From positions 9,318 through 73,317 of the forward strand of contig NZ_JAXHDD010000018.1 in the NCBI RefSeq assembly GCF_037072025.1: a DNA stretch of 64,000 nt. Reading direction: 5' to 3'. The notes beneath the pieces were generated by a model that had not been told where the DNA came from, ran no database searches, and saw only the letters and a list, made by a program, of their open reading frames with translations. This stretch comes from Pseudogracilibacillus sp037072025 (GTDB lineage: Bacteria > Bacillota > Bacilli > Bacillales > Amphibacillaceae). This document shows, in pieces, positions 26,653 through 35,636 of this stretch. Both the position numbers and the translations under genes were made by a program. How positions within the stretch are numbered: position 1 is the first letter of the stretch; every line of letters begins with the position of its first letter.

Positions 26653-26990
26653 CCGCCTGCTAGAGCAGGTGGATTTCGACATAAATGTCAGCGACTAAGG
26701 TCGTCCTTCAGGATGAAGTCCTGCAAAAGTCCATAAGCTGAAGCCTACTCCTAGTTCTGACTAAACTCATTCATCAATCTTGAAGTTTTCACCATTGCCT
26801 TCAGCGAATTGATTGGCAATATTATTTCTTATTATTTCTTCTGTCACTGTTCCAACGGTTGCACAAAAATATCCTTTAGCCCAAATACTTTTTTTAGTTC
26901 CGTGACTTATCCTGTAATTATTTTGATGATCGACCTTTTAGGTACTGCAAAACTTTGCTTGGTGCCGTAATTCCATCTATATTAGAATGA
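26653..26990 (-). mobile_element. IS200/IS605 remnant with right-end hairpin
   Basis: The hairpin at 26653-26672 (core CCTGCTAGAGCAGG) is the kind of subterminal structure recognised by Y1 transposases. It stands about 95 bases beyond the stop codon of a partial tnpA gene. The other end is missing; the fragment abuts an aldehyde dehydrogenase remnant. Confidence 0.7.
26767..26990 (-). pseudogene. tnpA: tnpA (IS200/IS605 Y1 transposase), C-terminal remnant
   Basis: The minus strand encodes, ending at TGA 26767-26769, the C-terminal part of an IS200-type transposase: GITAPSKVLQYLKGRSS, then after a frameshift near 26925 KKSIWAKGYFCATVGTVTEE and IIRNNIANQ. The catalytic Tyr and HUH motif lie in the missing N-terminal half. 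Not functional. Confidence 0.85.
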
Positions 26991-27415
26991 TTCACCATTT
27001 TGATCCAATCAATGAACCTGAACCTGTCACCATATTAATAATTTCCTTAGGAAGTTCAGCATCATGGAAACATTGAATTAATTTTGCACAAGGAATTGCA
27101 GCTTCACTTGCCGGCTTAATACTACTGTAATGCCATAAACTAACGCGGGAGCCATTTTCCATAAAGGAATAGCTACCGGAAAACTCCAAGGAGTTATTAC
27201 TTCGAAAACCTCTTAAGGGGCTCTTGTTGTGTACATAAGAGCATCCTTATCTGCAAAAGGTGCCACATCACCTACTGAACGTAAGTCCTCCCCAGCGTAA
27301 TAACGTAATATTGCGACTCCATGAGCTGTTTCTCCCGTTTCTGATTCTGTCCATTGACCATTAATAAAATTTAAGTATGTGATTACTAAACCTATACCTC
27401 CTTGGTGGTGTAAAA
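26991..27415 (-). pseudogene. Aldehyde dehydrogenase remnant
   Basis: Fragments in two frames resemble the N-terminal part of an aldehyde dehydrogenase of the 2-ketoglutarate-semialdehyde/2,5-dioxovalerate type: YLNFINGQWTESETGE, then IRYYAGE-like YYAGEDLRSVGDVAPFADKD, a frameshift near 27210, and KPASEAAIPCAKLIQ followed by the EIINMVTGSG stretch. About 45 residues are deleted after TGETAHG, and everything from the catalytic Cys onward is lost where the IS200/IS605 fragment begins. Such enzymes act in hydroxyproline and sugar-acid breakdown. Confidence 0.75.
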
Positions 27416-27545
27416 TCACCTGTTTTCTTTTAATTTTTCATATACTAATTTGGTCGCCAATACATCGAGAATAGCTACACCTACTGATTTAAATATCGTT
27501 ACACTGTTTTTTATACTTTCCTTCTCACCATTTAAAACTAACTTT
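27416..27545 (-). pseudogene. Ornithine cyclodeaminase/mu-crystallin family, 3' fragment
   Basis: Only the last ~43 codons survive, ending at TGA 27416-27418. They contain VTIFKSVGVAILDVLATKLV followed by YEKLKENR, which is the standard C-terminal helix region of ornithine cyclodeaminase/pyrroline-2-carboxylate reductase proteins. The rest is cut off by the IS66 fragment that begins near 27545. It lay upstream of the aldehyde dehydrogenase in a former leftward operon. Confidence 0.7.
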
Positions 27546-27735
27546 TTGTTACTATTCACAGTCAAAATTTAATGTTGCGTTTTTTTTGGGCCAAAAGTTA
27601 TTCACAAGTGGATAACTTTTGACCTTTTTTTCGCTATCCGCAGATTGAAATCTGTGGATGCATATGGGTTGAAAATGTGATAAGGTAGCCTTTGAAGATA
27701 CATAAAATAGATTTTTGGGAAGAGGAGTACGACAC

Positions 27736-28650
27736 ATGGCTGGTGGAAATTATCACAATCAACTTTACAACGACTATGTCACTTTAACGGAAAAATATGA
27801 AGCGCTCATCGCTGAACTAAAAAAACAAACCGCACAGCATAAAGCTGATTGGGAAGAGATGCAACGATTAACCAAACAGATTGAACAAAAAGATAAAATG
27901 AATGACAAACTCATAAAAGAAAATATAGAACTAGCTAAACAGGTGGAAGCTCTCATAAAAGAAGTCGCTCGTTTGAATCAAATCAATGGCATGGATGGCA
28001 CCAATAGCGGTTTACCTACCAGTCAAACTCCGATTCAAAAGAAAAAGCACGTTCCTAATAGTCTTACTCAATCAAAGAAAAAGAAAGGTGGTCAACCAGG
28101 ACATAAAAAGCATACGCTCAAGAAATTCGATGAACAAGAAATCAATGCGTATGAGGAACATAAAGTCGTGGAATGTCCACATTGTCAAGGAACGGTTGAA
28201 AAAATTGCTGATGGAAAAACCAAGGATGAATTTGACTATGAGGTCGTCCTTGTCAAAAAACGCCATCGTTTTCCCGTGTACCAGTGTACGAATTGTCATA
28301 AGAAAACACACACGCCCACCCCAGTTCGTTTGAAAGAAGAAAATCAATATGGTCCACATGTTCAAGCTATGGCACTGACTTTTATGAATGAAGGAAATGT
28401 GAGCATTAATAAAACACAAGAGATGATCAAAGGATTTACGTTTAGCGAGATGGTTCCAAGTGAAGGCTATCTAGCTAAACCACAACGACGTGCTGCCAAA
28501 ACATTAGCTCCTTTTTCGGAAGAGATGCGCAAGCATCTCCTCACACAGTCGCTGATTCATTGGGACGATACGGTCATCATGGTGAATCAGCATCGTGCTT
28601 GTCTGCGCTTTTATGGAGATAAACATCTAGATCTCTATATTTCTGATTGA
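27736..28650 (+). pseudogene. IS66-family transposase (TnpC), 3'-truncated
   Basis: The first ~304 residues of an IS66 transposase. A coiled coil covers about residues 15-85 (leucine zipper), followed by the basic KKKKGGQPGHK stretch, a zinc-finger-like domain with CPHC and CTNC (about 145-195), and the start of the DDE domain with HWDDT near 281. The reading frame ends in LYISD where the sequence turns into a transaldolase remnant. The ATG at 27736 follows AGAGGAG by 9 bases. The rest of the catalytic domain is missing, so it is inactive. Confidence 0.85.
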
Positions 28651-29300
28651 TCTCATTTTAATGAATGTTCGAATGCCTGATTGAATACTAGATAACGTAC
28701 TAATCTTATTCGGTACATTCTTCCAATCTTCTAAAAACTGCTGGATTCCATTATCAGTTAATGGATGTTTCCATAATTTTGGTAGAAGGGACCCAGGGAT
28801 TGTAGCGATATCTGCACCTGAAATAGCTGCTTTTTCCAAATGTCCAATACTTCTAATACTAGCAATAATAATTTTTGCATCGAATTGATAGTTTGCTAAT
28901 GTTACTTTTAAATTTTGGATTAATTCAATTCCGTCTTCCCCGATATCATCTACTCTTCCAACAAATGGACTAATATATGTTGCCCCTGCTTTTGCAGCTA
29001 TTAATCCTTGAGAAACTGAAAAAACAAGTGTCACATTCGTTTTAATTCCTTCTTTTGGTAAAATATTTACTGCCTCAAGTCCTGCTTCCGTCATAGGAAT
29101 TTTTACTACAACATTTGATGCCCATATGGCGATATCTCTTGCTTCTTCCACCGTTAGGCCAAAACTTCCGCGCTTACAGGTCCGTCCACAATACTACAAA
29201 TTTCTTTGATCGTTTCTTTAAAGTCCCTATTTTCTTTAGCAATAATGGAAGGGTTTGTTGTTATACCGTCAACTAAGCCTAAGCGATTAATCCTATGGTA
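28651..29300 (-). pseudogene. Transaldolase-like gene, frameshifted
   Basis: Small TalC-type transaldolase / fructose-6-phosphate aldolase (about 215 residues when intact). From 29300 the minus strand reads INRLGLVDGITTNPSIIAKE and on to DGPVSAEVLA, then a stop; a frameshift near 29155 leads into TVEEARDIAIWASNVVVKIP, the usual continuation with the active-site Lys. The C-terminal part has TNVTLVFS, SPFVGRVDDIG and FLEDWKNVPNK. The start region is lost. Downstream it runs into the IS66 fragment. Possibly expressed in part from an internal start, but not functional in its usual form. Confidence 0.78.
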
Positions 29301-29328
29301 GCCATTGATTACGGAAAAGAAGCGATCA

Positions 29329-29535
29329 TTAAGCCAGATTGGAAACGTATATTTGATGACGAAGTGAAAACATCGCCTTAGCCGCTTCTTCCGGTATACC
29401 CTTTTTAACTACTTCATCTAAACTTTCTTTAAGAAGAGTTCCAATCATACATGTGACTACTTCAACATTCCAAGAATCCGTATCTTTCTCGAATATGAAA
29501 GACACATCCAGATGACTATTCACACGTTTTATCAC
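29329..29535 (-). pseudogene. Possible remnant of a phosphogluconate-dehydrogenase-like gene
   Basis: A 68-codon minus frame contains GTLLKESLDEVVKKGIPEEA; 29300-29345 contains the codons for IKPDWKRIFDDE in another register. Together these resemble the C-terminal domain of small NAD-binding beta-hydroxyacid dehydrogenases. No start and several breaks. Weak identification. Confidence 0.35.
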
Positions 29536-29539
29536 GGTT

Positions 29540-30248
29540 CGATTATAGTAAATATGCTATTTCCCACTAATCTAGAATATCAATGGAGATTAAAGTGTGT
29601 AAAATCTTCCCTTAGCGATATACAAATTCCCAGTGCTAGGACATTCAGTCGCTCCCTCGTACTTTCTTCCATACCTCTTGCCGTACTAACTTTTTGAGCA
29701 AGCTCATATCTTTTTTCCATCCACCATTTGCCTTTTCAAGCTATTTTCCAGATACAGGGTAACGACATTTCCTTTGAAATTGCGAAAAACAATTTTATAA
29801 ACGGTTTTCTTCCTTATCCTTTCATATTTTGTTTTTCAATGACGGATTTTAAGACATTGTTATCGTATTTATACAGTTCTTTTTGGTAGTTAATAAATTT
29901 CCCTTCTTTTCTAGTCCCTTATTCCAATTGTAAGTGTAAGACATAGAAAATTACCCAGGAAACTTGCAAACAAAAAATTGAGAATAAAGAATCCTATATT
30001 ATTATCACTCAAAGTTTTTCCGCTAATGTATCTTAAATTAATAAGTGTAAATACTTTTTTTATTGCAAGTTTCGGATAAAAGAGTAACAGCTTCATAAAG
30101 ATCTCAATGGATTCAGACGGAAACCACCAGTCTCAGCACAAGAAAAGTTTTTTTACTTGAAGACTAAAATTACTAATTGCTACGAAAAGCTATAAAGTAC
30201 AAGGCTAATCATTGTACAGCTAGTGAGCTACAGTATAATAACATGTTT
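29540..30248. other. 700-bp region without recognisable gene
   Basis: All frames are broken. On the minus strand near 29590-29720 a stretch reading MEKRYELAQ and then STARGMEESTRERLNVLALG looks protein-like but is too short to identify. No RNA gene or strong dyad was seen. Confidence 0.35.
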
Positions 30249-31196
30249 TTATTTATTTTTGGCAATTTTGTTTGCTGTTTTCTGATCCGTAATCAGAACA
30301 TCTATAAACTCCCCTTTTAAAGCTGCTAACAAGCTCTCTGCTTTTTTTTCTCCACAGACAACTGCAATAACCCTGTTAATATTTTTAAGACTTTCTAAAG
30401 ATATCCCTATTACTTGTTTATCCAAAATATCATGCAATGGGATGCCATTTTTGTCAAAAAAACGGAAGCCTAAATCTCCGGTTACTCCTTTGTGTTTCAT
30501 TATTTCTTTATCCTCTTGTTGAATATACCCTAACCTTTCTAAGGTAGATTCTTCATAGGGATTACCTATACTAATAAGTGCAGTATCTACTTTTTCTCCT
30601 TCTTTTAGAACAAGATCAATATCCTCCATGCCGATTAGTCTATCATATAATTCTTTGGATTCTACTATTGCAGGTACATATAAATAAGCACAGTCTCCCC
30701 CCACTTTATTTGACAACTCATAAGCTAATTGATTAGCATGTATCTCCACTTGTTTTCTTCCCATACCACCTTCAAGAGGAACTATTTTTATTTCTTCCCT
30801 TGCTTCATAGGGAAACTCTCTCACAAGAGATGCTAGAGTTTTTCCCCAAGAAATACCTAAACTTTTTATATTATTCAGGTTTTTAGCTATATAATTTGCT
30901 CCTGCTTTAGCGACTGCATTAATCACTTCCTCTTCCGAGTCACTAACGGATGGAACAACTAAAACATCTTCTAAGTTAAATTTTTTTTCAATTGTTTCTT
31001 CTAAATTAACAGTATGATAAGTTTTGTCATTTATATAAACTTGAATAATACCAATTTCTTTAGCTTTCTGTAAATATTTAGAAATAACTGGCCGTGAAAC
31101 TGAAAACTTTTTCGCGATTTTTTCTTGTGTCCAATTATGATTATAATAAAGGTTTGCAATCTTAACCAACTGTCTTCTCATTTCCCAATTTACCAT
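30249..31196 (-). CDS. SorC/DeoR-type sugar-binding transcriptional regulator
   Basis: Regulator of 315 residues. The N-terminal helix-turn-helix (residues 14-45) contains NWTQEKIAKKFSVSRPVISKY and KAKEIGIIQV. The C-terminal sugar-phosphate-binding domain of the SorC family (about 60-310) has LGISWGKTL, IVPLEGGMGR and YLYVPAIVES. An AAAAGGAG site precedes the ATG. LsrR, the AI-2 regulator, is of this family; together with the LsrK-like kinase and ABC transporter further right it may form one regulatory unit, although IS30 and the dehydrogenase operon lie between. The effector is probably a phosphorylated sugar. Confidence 0.88.
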   Translation of the reverse strand: MVNWEMRRQLVKIANLYYNHNWTQEKIAKKFSVSRPVISKYLQKAKEIGIIQVYINDKTYHTVNLEETIEKKFNLEDVLVVPSVSDSEEEVINAVAKAGANYIAKNLNNIKSLGISWGKTLASLVREFPYEAREEIKIVPLEGGMGRKQVEIHANQLAYELSNKVGGDCAYLYVPAIVESKELYDRLIGMEDIDLVLKEGEKVDTALISIGNPYEESTLERLGYIQQEDKEIMKHKGVTGDLGFRFFDKNGIPLHDILDKQVIGISLESLKNINRVIAVVCGEKKAESLLAALKGEFIDVLITDQKTANKIAKNK

Positions 31197-31387
31197 TGTT
31201 AGCTCCTTTTAAATTTATTCAAAATCTATATTCAATTACTTATTTTTTATTTAATCGAACATACTTAAATAATTTTTTGTGAAATAATTTATTATATTCT
31301 TTTATAATTTTTAGTACTTGAATCAATTTCATAATTACTATTATTAAAAATACAAAGACTTACAGAATTTTAAATATGAAATTTTTT

Positions 31388-31400
31388 AAAATTTAAACTC
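31388..31400. repeat. 13-bp direct repeat left of IS30
   Basis: AAAATTTAAACTC here recurs at 32543-32555 on the other side of the IS30 element, in the same orientation. This looks like a target duplication, though longer than the 2-3 bases usual for IS30. Confidence 0.6.
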
Positions 31401-31465
31401 CACTCCTTAATTTGCAATAATAAATGCAACACTCTTTGTGAAACCAGTATATAAGGTTTTTCTGT

Positions 31466-31507
31466 AATTTGTAGATTGTGTGGCCTAGGCCACACAATCT
31501 ACAAATT
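31466..31507. repeat. 42-bp perfect palindrome at the IS30 gene end
   Basis: Bases 31466-31486 are exactly complementary to 31487-31507, centred on the transposase stop codon (CCTAGG). The coding end itself forms one arm. It probably acts as a terminator or as protection against read-through from outside. Confidence 0.75.
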
Positions 31508-32437
31508 TCGCGAACATTTCGCTCGGTGTTTGGTAGTCTAATATTTTCCGAGGAAGTGTGTTCATCTGTGACGCTCGTTTGATCCTCTTTCCCATGAAGC
31601 ATAAGGATGTGCAAAATAAACGTCAATTTGAAGCTTTTTACCCTGCTCTGATAGCTCGCTAAATTCCGAACCATTATCTGCTGTAATGCTTTTAAAGACA
31701 TTCTGAACTTCCGGAAATTCCGCATAAATATCTTGTAGGGCATCTGTGACAGCCGAGGCCGTTTTACTTTGAATACGTCGGATAATTTTATGACGTGTCT
31801 TTCTTTCTACCAGCGTCAGTAAAGCATCATCATTTGATTTGTGACCAAGGACTGTATCGATTTCCCAATGTACAAATTCTTCTCTAGTTTCTATCGATTC
31901 AGGACGTTCTTCAATGCTGGTTCCAAGTATTTTTTTATGTTCCCGTGATTTTGTCGACTTGGTTGAACGGCGGAGTTTCATTGCCAAATCCATATTGATT
32001 ACCGATAATTTACCTTCATCGATCCAGTTATATAAAGTCTTTGTGGAAGGAATCTATTCAAATTTTTCCTGCCTTTTTGCATAACCAACAACCGCAACAG
32101 GTGACCAATCATCTTCTAAAATCTTCTCCTCTGCGAAATTAATGGATTCCCAGGCAGTTATCACAGTAGAGTGAGCTCCACAATTTTCACGGTTTTCTTC
32201 GTAAACACGTACACCAACGTCCGGGAAATATTTCGTATAAGGCTTCCGAAATGTATCAATTTGCTGGACTCTACCACGTTTCTTTTCACGGGAAATTGTA
32301 CTAACATTGCGTCCCATTCTTCTTCCTATTTCCCTTAGTGATACGCCTTCACCGATATAGGCGGCTATTTGCCCTCTTTCAATTTCCGTTAAATGTGTAA
32401 ATGTGCGTTTTTTTGTGTTAGAATCAACCTGAGTCAT
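31486..32437 (-). pseudogene. IS30 transposase, nonsense codon and internal deletion
   Basis: Begins at the ATG at 32437 (GGAGGG site 8 bases upstream) with RTFTHLTEIERGQIAAYIGE and the helix-turn-helix VSLREIGRRMGRNVSTISRE. An in-frame TAG follows QEKFE near 32054; reading continues in the same frame with IPSTKTLYNWIDEGKLSVIN and the DDE core (FVHWEIDTVLG, ITADNGSEF, HPYASWERGSNERH). About 30 codons are then missing before NTLPRKILDYQTPSEMFAKF, the normal C-terminus, in another frame. Not functional. Confidence 0.85.
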
Positions 32438-32542
32438 CGTGAATTCCCTCCGTATTTTTTTTGTTTTGTCAACCTTAACTATACGTGGTTTCACGATGGC
32501 TTTCTATTTATTTAGCTGTTGCATTTGATTTTACAATGAACC

Positions 32543-32555
32543 AAAATTTAAACTC
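32543..32555. repeat. 13-bp direct repeat right of IS30
   Basis: Second copy of AAAATTTAAACTC (see 31388-31400). The IS30 right end adjoins it directly. Confidence 0.6.
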
Positions 32556-32821
32556 AAATTTAAAAATTTAATAGTTTGATTTTTATGCATTAATGCAATC
32601 CGTTTCAACTTTGAAGCATTATAAATAAACGTAACGATATAAAAGTGAACTTTAGGCGCACTTTCCGATAACGGACATTGATAAGTTGAAAGAACTCCTT
32701 TAAATAGGCATTGATCAGTCTTTGATCAACTACCATTATACAAGATTTGGGGAGGGTTGCCTTTTTTGTACCTTGAAACCCCTACCCAGTAAAGACTAGA
32801 ATTCTGAAATATACCCACTTA

Positions 32822-34201
32822 TTAATTATAATGAATTCCTTTTCCTAAATAAGCACTAGCTGCTTCAAATAAACCTTCTGCTAAAGTAGGATGAGGGAAT
32901 ACCATACTTTCTATTTCTTCCACTGTTCCTTCTAAATGCATAAACGCTGTAGCTTGGCTAATCATTTCAGTGACATGAGCACCAACCATTACAACACCTA
33001 AGACTTCATTGTATTTTTTATCCGCAATAATTTTCATAAAGCCTTTGTTTTCCAATGCTGAAATGGCTTTCCCATTTCCAGCTAAATCGATTTTTTTCAC
33101 TTTTACTTGGTGTCCAGCTTCTTTTGCTTGTTCTTCTGTAAATCCTACACTCGCAATTTCTGGGAATGTATACACACAGTGAGGGATAATGGCGTTCTTT
33201 TTATTTTCGTTCCCTAAAATATGATCTACTGCACGGATTCCTTCATTGCTAGCTGCATGCGCTAATTGAAAACCGCCGATTAAATCACCAACCGCATAGA
33301 TATTCGGTTGAGATGTCTGCATGTTTTTGTCGACTTTCACAAACGGGCCATCAAACTGAATGGTTAAGTCTTCTATTCCTGTTACATTTGGTCTCCGGCC
33401 AACACTCATTAAAATGATATCCGTTTCTAACGTTATTTCTTTTCCATCTTTGTGAAAAATTACTTTGTTATCTGTTTCTGTCTTTTTAAATTCGGTTACT
33501 TGGGCATCGATATGAAAAGTGATCCCATCGTTTTCTAATTCTTTCTTTAAAAACTCGCCAGCTTCACGATCTTCCATTGGTAGTATTCGTTCAGCCATCT
33601 CAACGATATCTACTTTCGTTCCTAAACTATTAAATATGCAAGCTATCTCTAAACCAATTACACCCCCGCCAACAATAACGAGGCGCTCTGGAATTTCTTC
33701 AATGTCAAAAATCGTATCACTTGTATACATCGTGACTTCTTGAGCACCTTGTATTGGCGGAATGAATACTTGTGAACCGGTTGCTAAGATGACATGTTTA
33801 GCTTGAATATTCTCATTAGATTTCTCGCTTTTGATCGTTACTTTACCATCATCAGCAACATATCCATATCCTTGATAATACTTGATTTTATTTTGACGTA
33901 ATAAACCTTTAATTCCGTTCTTTAATTGATTGATTACATTATTTTTTCTCTCGATCATTGTAGCTAAATCTACTGAAACATTTTCCACATGGATTGCTAA
34001 AGCTGAACTATCCTTAATTTGCTTTAATACTTCGGCATGCTTCAAGAGTGTTTTCGAAGGTATACATCCACGATTTAAGCAGGTGCCACCTAATTCATTA
34101 CCTTCTATTAAAGCTACGGTTAAACCAGATTTTGCAGCTCGAATGGCTGCGACATATCCCCCTGGCCCTCCTCCGACAATTGCTACATCAAATTGTTCCA
34201 T
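32822..34201 (-). CDS. acoL: Dihydrolipoyl dehydrogenase (E3)
   Basis: FAD-dependent E3 of a 2-oxoacid/acetoin dehydrogenase complex, 459 residues, which reoxidises lipoamide and makes NADH. It has the FAD motif VGGGPGGYVAAIRA at 8-21, the redox-active disulfide GGTCLNRGCIPSK at about 38-50, the NAD motif VIVGGGVIGLE near 173, the YAVGDLIGG segment near 307, and the C-terminal HPTLAE with the catalytic His-Glu. GGGAGG precedes the ATG. Last gene of the four-gene operon 37623-32822. The symbol assumes an acetoin-type complex. Confidence 0.9.
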   Translation of the reverse strand: MEQFDVAIVGGGPGGYVAAIRAAKSGLTVALIEGNELGGTCLNRGCIPSKTLLKHAEVLKQIKDSSALAIHVENVSVDLATMIERKNNVINQLKNGIKGLLRQNKIKYYQGYGYVADDGKVTIKSEKSNENIQAKHVILATGSQVFIPPIQGAQEVTMYTSDTIFDIEEIPERLVIVGGGVIGLEIACIFNSLGTKVDIVEMAERILPMEDREAGEFLKKELENDGITFHIDAQVTEFKKTETDNKVIFHKDGKEITLETDIILMSVGRRPNVTGIEDLTIQFDGPFVKVDKNMQTSQPNIYAVGDLIGGFQLAHAASNEGIRAVDHILGNENKKNAIIPHCVYTFPEIASVGFTEEQAKEAGHQVKVKKIDLAGNGKAISALENKGFMKIIADKKYNEVLGVVMVGAHVTEMISQATAFMHLEGTVEEIESMVFPHPTLAEGLFEAASAYLGKGIHYN

Positions 34202-34289
34202 TCTATTAACCTCCCAAGATTGTTTAGGTTATATGTTTCAAAATGTTTATAAAGAAAAGGGGGAATTGGATTTTCTCCCCCTAAATTCT

Positions 34290-35621
34290 TTATACAAGTA
34301 TACTAAATGGATTTTCTAAGGTTTCTTTTAATGCTGTTAAAAATTCTGCCGCAGGCGCACCATCAATTGCACGGTGGTCAAATGATAAACTAAGTACCAT
34401 CATAGGCTTGATCTTAATTTCCTTATCAACGACAACTGGTTTTTCATTAATGCGGCCAACACCTAAAATGGCTGTTTCAGGCGGATTGATAATCGGTGTA
34501 AATCCGTCAATCGCATACATCCCTAAATTACTAATCGTAAATGTACTGCCTGTCATTTCTTCAGGTGTCAACTTACTATCTCTTGCTTTCATACCAAGAG
34601 TTTTGCTTACTTCTGTCAGTTCAGCAAGACCTTTTTTATCTGCATTGTGAATCGATGGTACAATTAATCCGTTTTCTACTGCGACTGCAAGACCTATGTT
34701 TACATCTCTGTTGAAGACAATTTCATCTTTTATTAAAGAAGCATTTAACTTCGGATATTTCATTAAGGTGTGTGCTGTTGCTTTAATAATGATTTCAGTA
34801 AAAGATAAGCGGAATCCTGTCTGTTCCTCCACAATTGGTAATAACTGCTTTCGTATATTGATCACAGCCGTCATATCTACTTCTGTTGTCAATGTAACAT
34901 GAGGAATCGTTCTAGCACTCTCTAACATTTTATCAGCAATAGCTTTACGAAGACCTTTTAATTTAACTCGTTCCGTCTCCTCACTAGTTGCTTTATGAGA
35001 AGCTAAATAATTTTCAACATCTTGTTTATCGATTTTCCCTCTTACTCCAGTACCTTGGATAGCGGATAGATCAAGGGCATGATCTTTAGCCATTTTTTCA
35101 GCAAGTGGTGTAATGAGAACTTTATTTTCTTTTGCATAATCAAGTACGTCTTGCTTATGAACTCGACCTTTTGGTCCTGAACCAGAGACATACTGAAGCT
35201 CAACGTCATTGTCACGGGCAATTTTTCGTGCAGCAGGCGTTGCGCGAACTTTCCCACTTTCTTCCGACGTTTCTGCTTGTTCATAACTAGGGTCGGCTTC
35301 CACTTTTTCTTCATTCTGTTCAAGAGCAGGAGTTTCCTCTATTTTTCCTTCTTGACTAGGAGCGGTATCCGGGACTTGCTCGTCAGCTTCCCCGATATAG
35401 CCGATGACTGTATTGATCGGTACTTCATCATCTACATCAAAATAGCGTTTTAATAAGATCCCTTCTTCATACGACTCCACTTCGATATTAATTTTATCGG
35501 TCATGATCTCAAATAAAGGTTCTCCGACTTCTACCGAGTCTCCTTCTTCTTTAAACCATTGAAGTAGTGTTCCTACTTCCATTGTACTGCTCAGTTTCGG
35601 CATAAAAATTTCTTGAGCCAC
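34290..35621 (-). CDS. acoC: 2-oxoacid/acetoin dehydrogenase E2 with two E3/E1-binding domains
   Basis: Dihydrolipoamide acyltransferase of 443 residues. One lipoyl domain (3-78; lipoyl Lys43 in MTDKINIEVES) is followed by an acidic linker, then two peripheral-subunit-binding domains in tandem: 126-161 (TPAARKIARDNDVELQYVSG) and 169-205 (TPLAEKMAKDHALDLSAIQG). The catalytic domain runs from about 218 and ends with SFDHRAIDGAPAAEF, holding the catalytic His. GTG at 35621 is chosen because GGGAGG lies 9 bases upstream; the TTG at 35630 would touch that site. One binding domain is usual, so two is notable. Confidence 0.88.
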   Translation of the reverse strand: MAQEIFMPKLSSTMEVGTLLQWFKEEGDSVEVGEPLFEIMTDKINIEVESYEEGILLKRYFDVDDEVPINTVIGYIGEADEQVPDTAPSQEGKIEETPALEQNEEKVEADPSYEQAETSEESGKVRATPAARKIARDNDVELQYVSGSGPKGRVHKQDVLDYAKENKVLITPLAEKMAKDHALDLSAIQGTGVRGKIDKQDVENYLASHKATSEETERVKLKGLRKAIADKMLESARTIPHVTLTTEVDMTAVINIRKQLLPIVEEQTGFRLSFTEIIIKATAHTLMKYPKLNASLIKDEIVFNRDVNIGLAVAVENGLIVPSIHNADKKGLAELTEVSKTLGMKARDSKLTPEEMTGSTFTISNLGMYAIDGFTPIINPPETAILGVGRINEKPVVVDKEIKIKPMMVLSLSFDHRAIDGAPAAEFLTALKETLENPFSILV

Positions 35622-35636
35622 TTTAGACAACCTCCC

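Larger units (their letters stand above)
31407..32542 (-). mobile_element. IS30-family insertion sequence, degraded
   Basis: About 1.14 kb bounded by imperfect inverted ends sharing AAATGCAACA (31423-31432 in plus orientation, with its complement TGTTGCATTT at 32518-32527). It is flanked by a 13-base direct repeat. It carries one transposase gene broken by a nonsense codon and a deletion. Confidence 0.75.

Noticed and set aside
26577..26672. CRISPR-like or tandem repeat array
   Set aside because: The repeated look comes from two separate hairpins (a terminator-like stem and an IS200/IS605 end); there are no regularly spaced repeats. No CRISPR array was seen anywhere in the window.
29911..30096. 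61-codon minus-strand hydrophobic frame
   Set aside because: No ribosome site, no family resemblance, and it lies in a decayed region; hydrophobicity is expected from AT-rich DNA.
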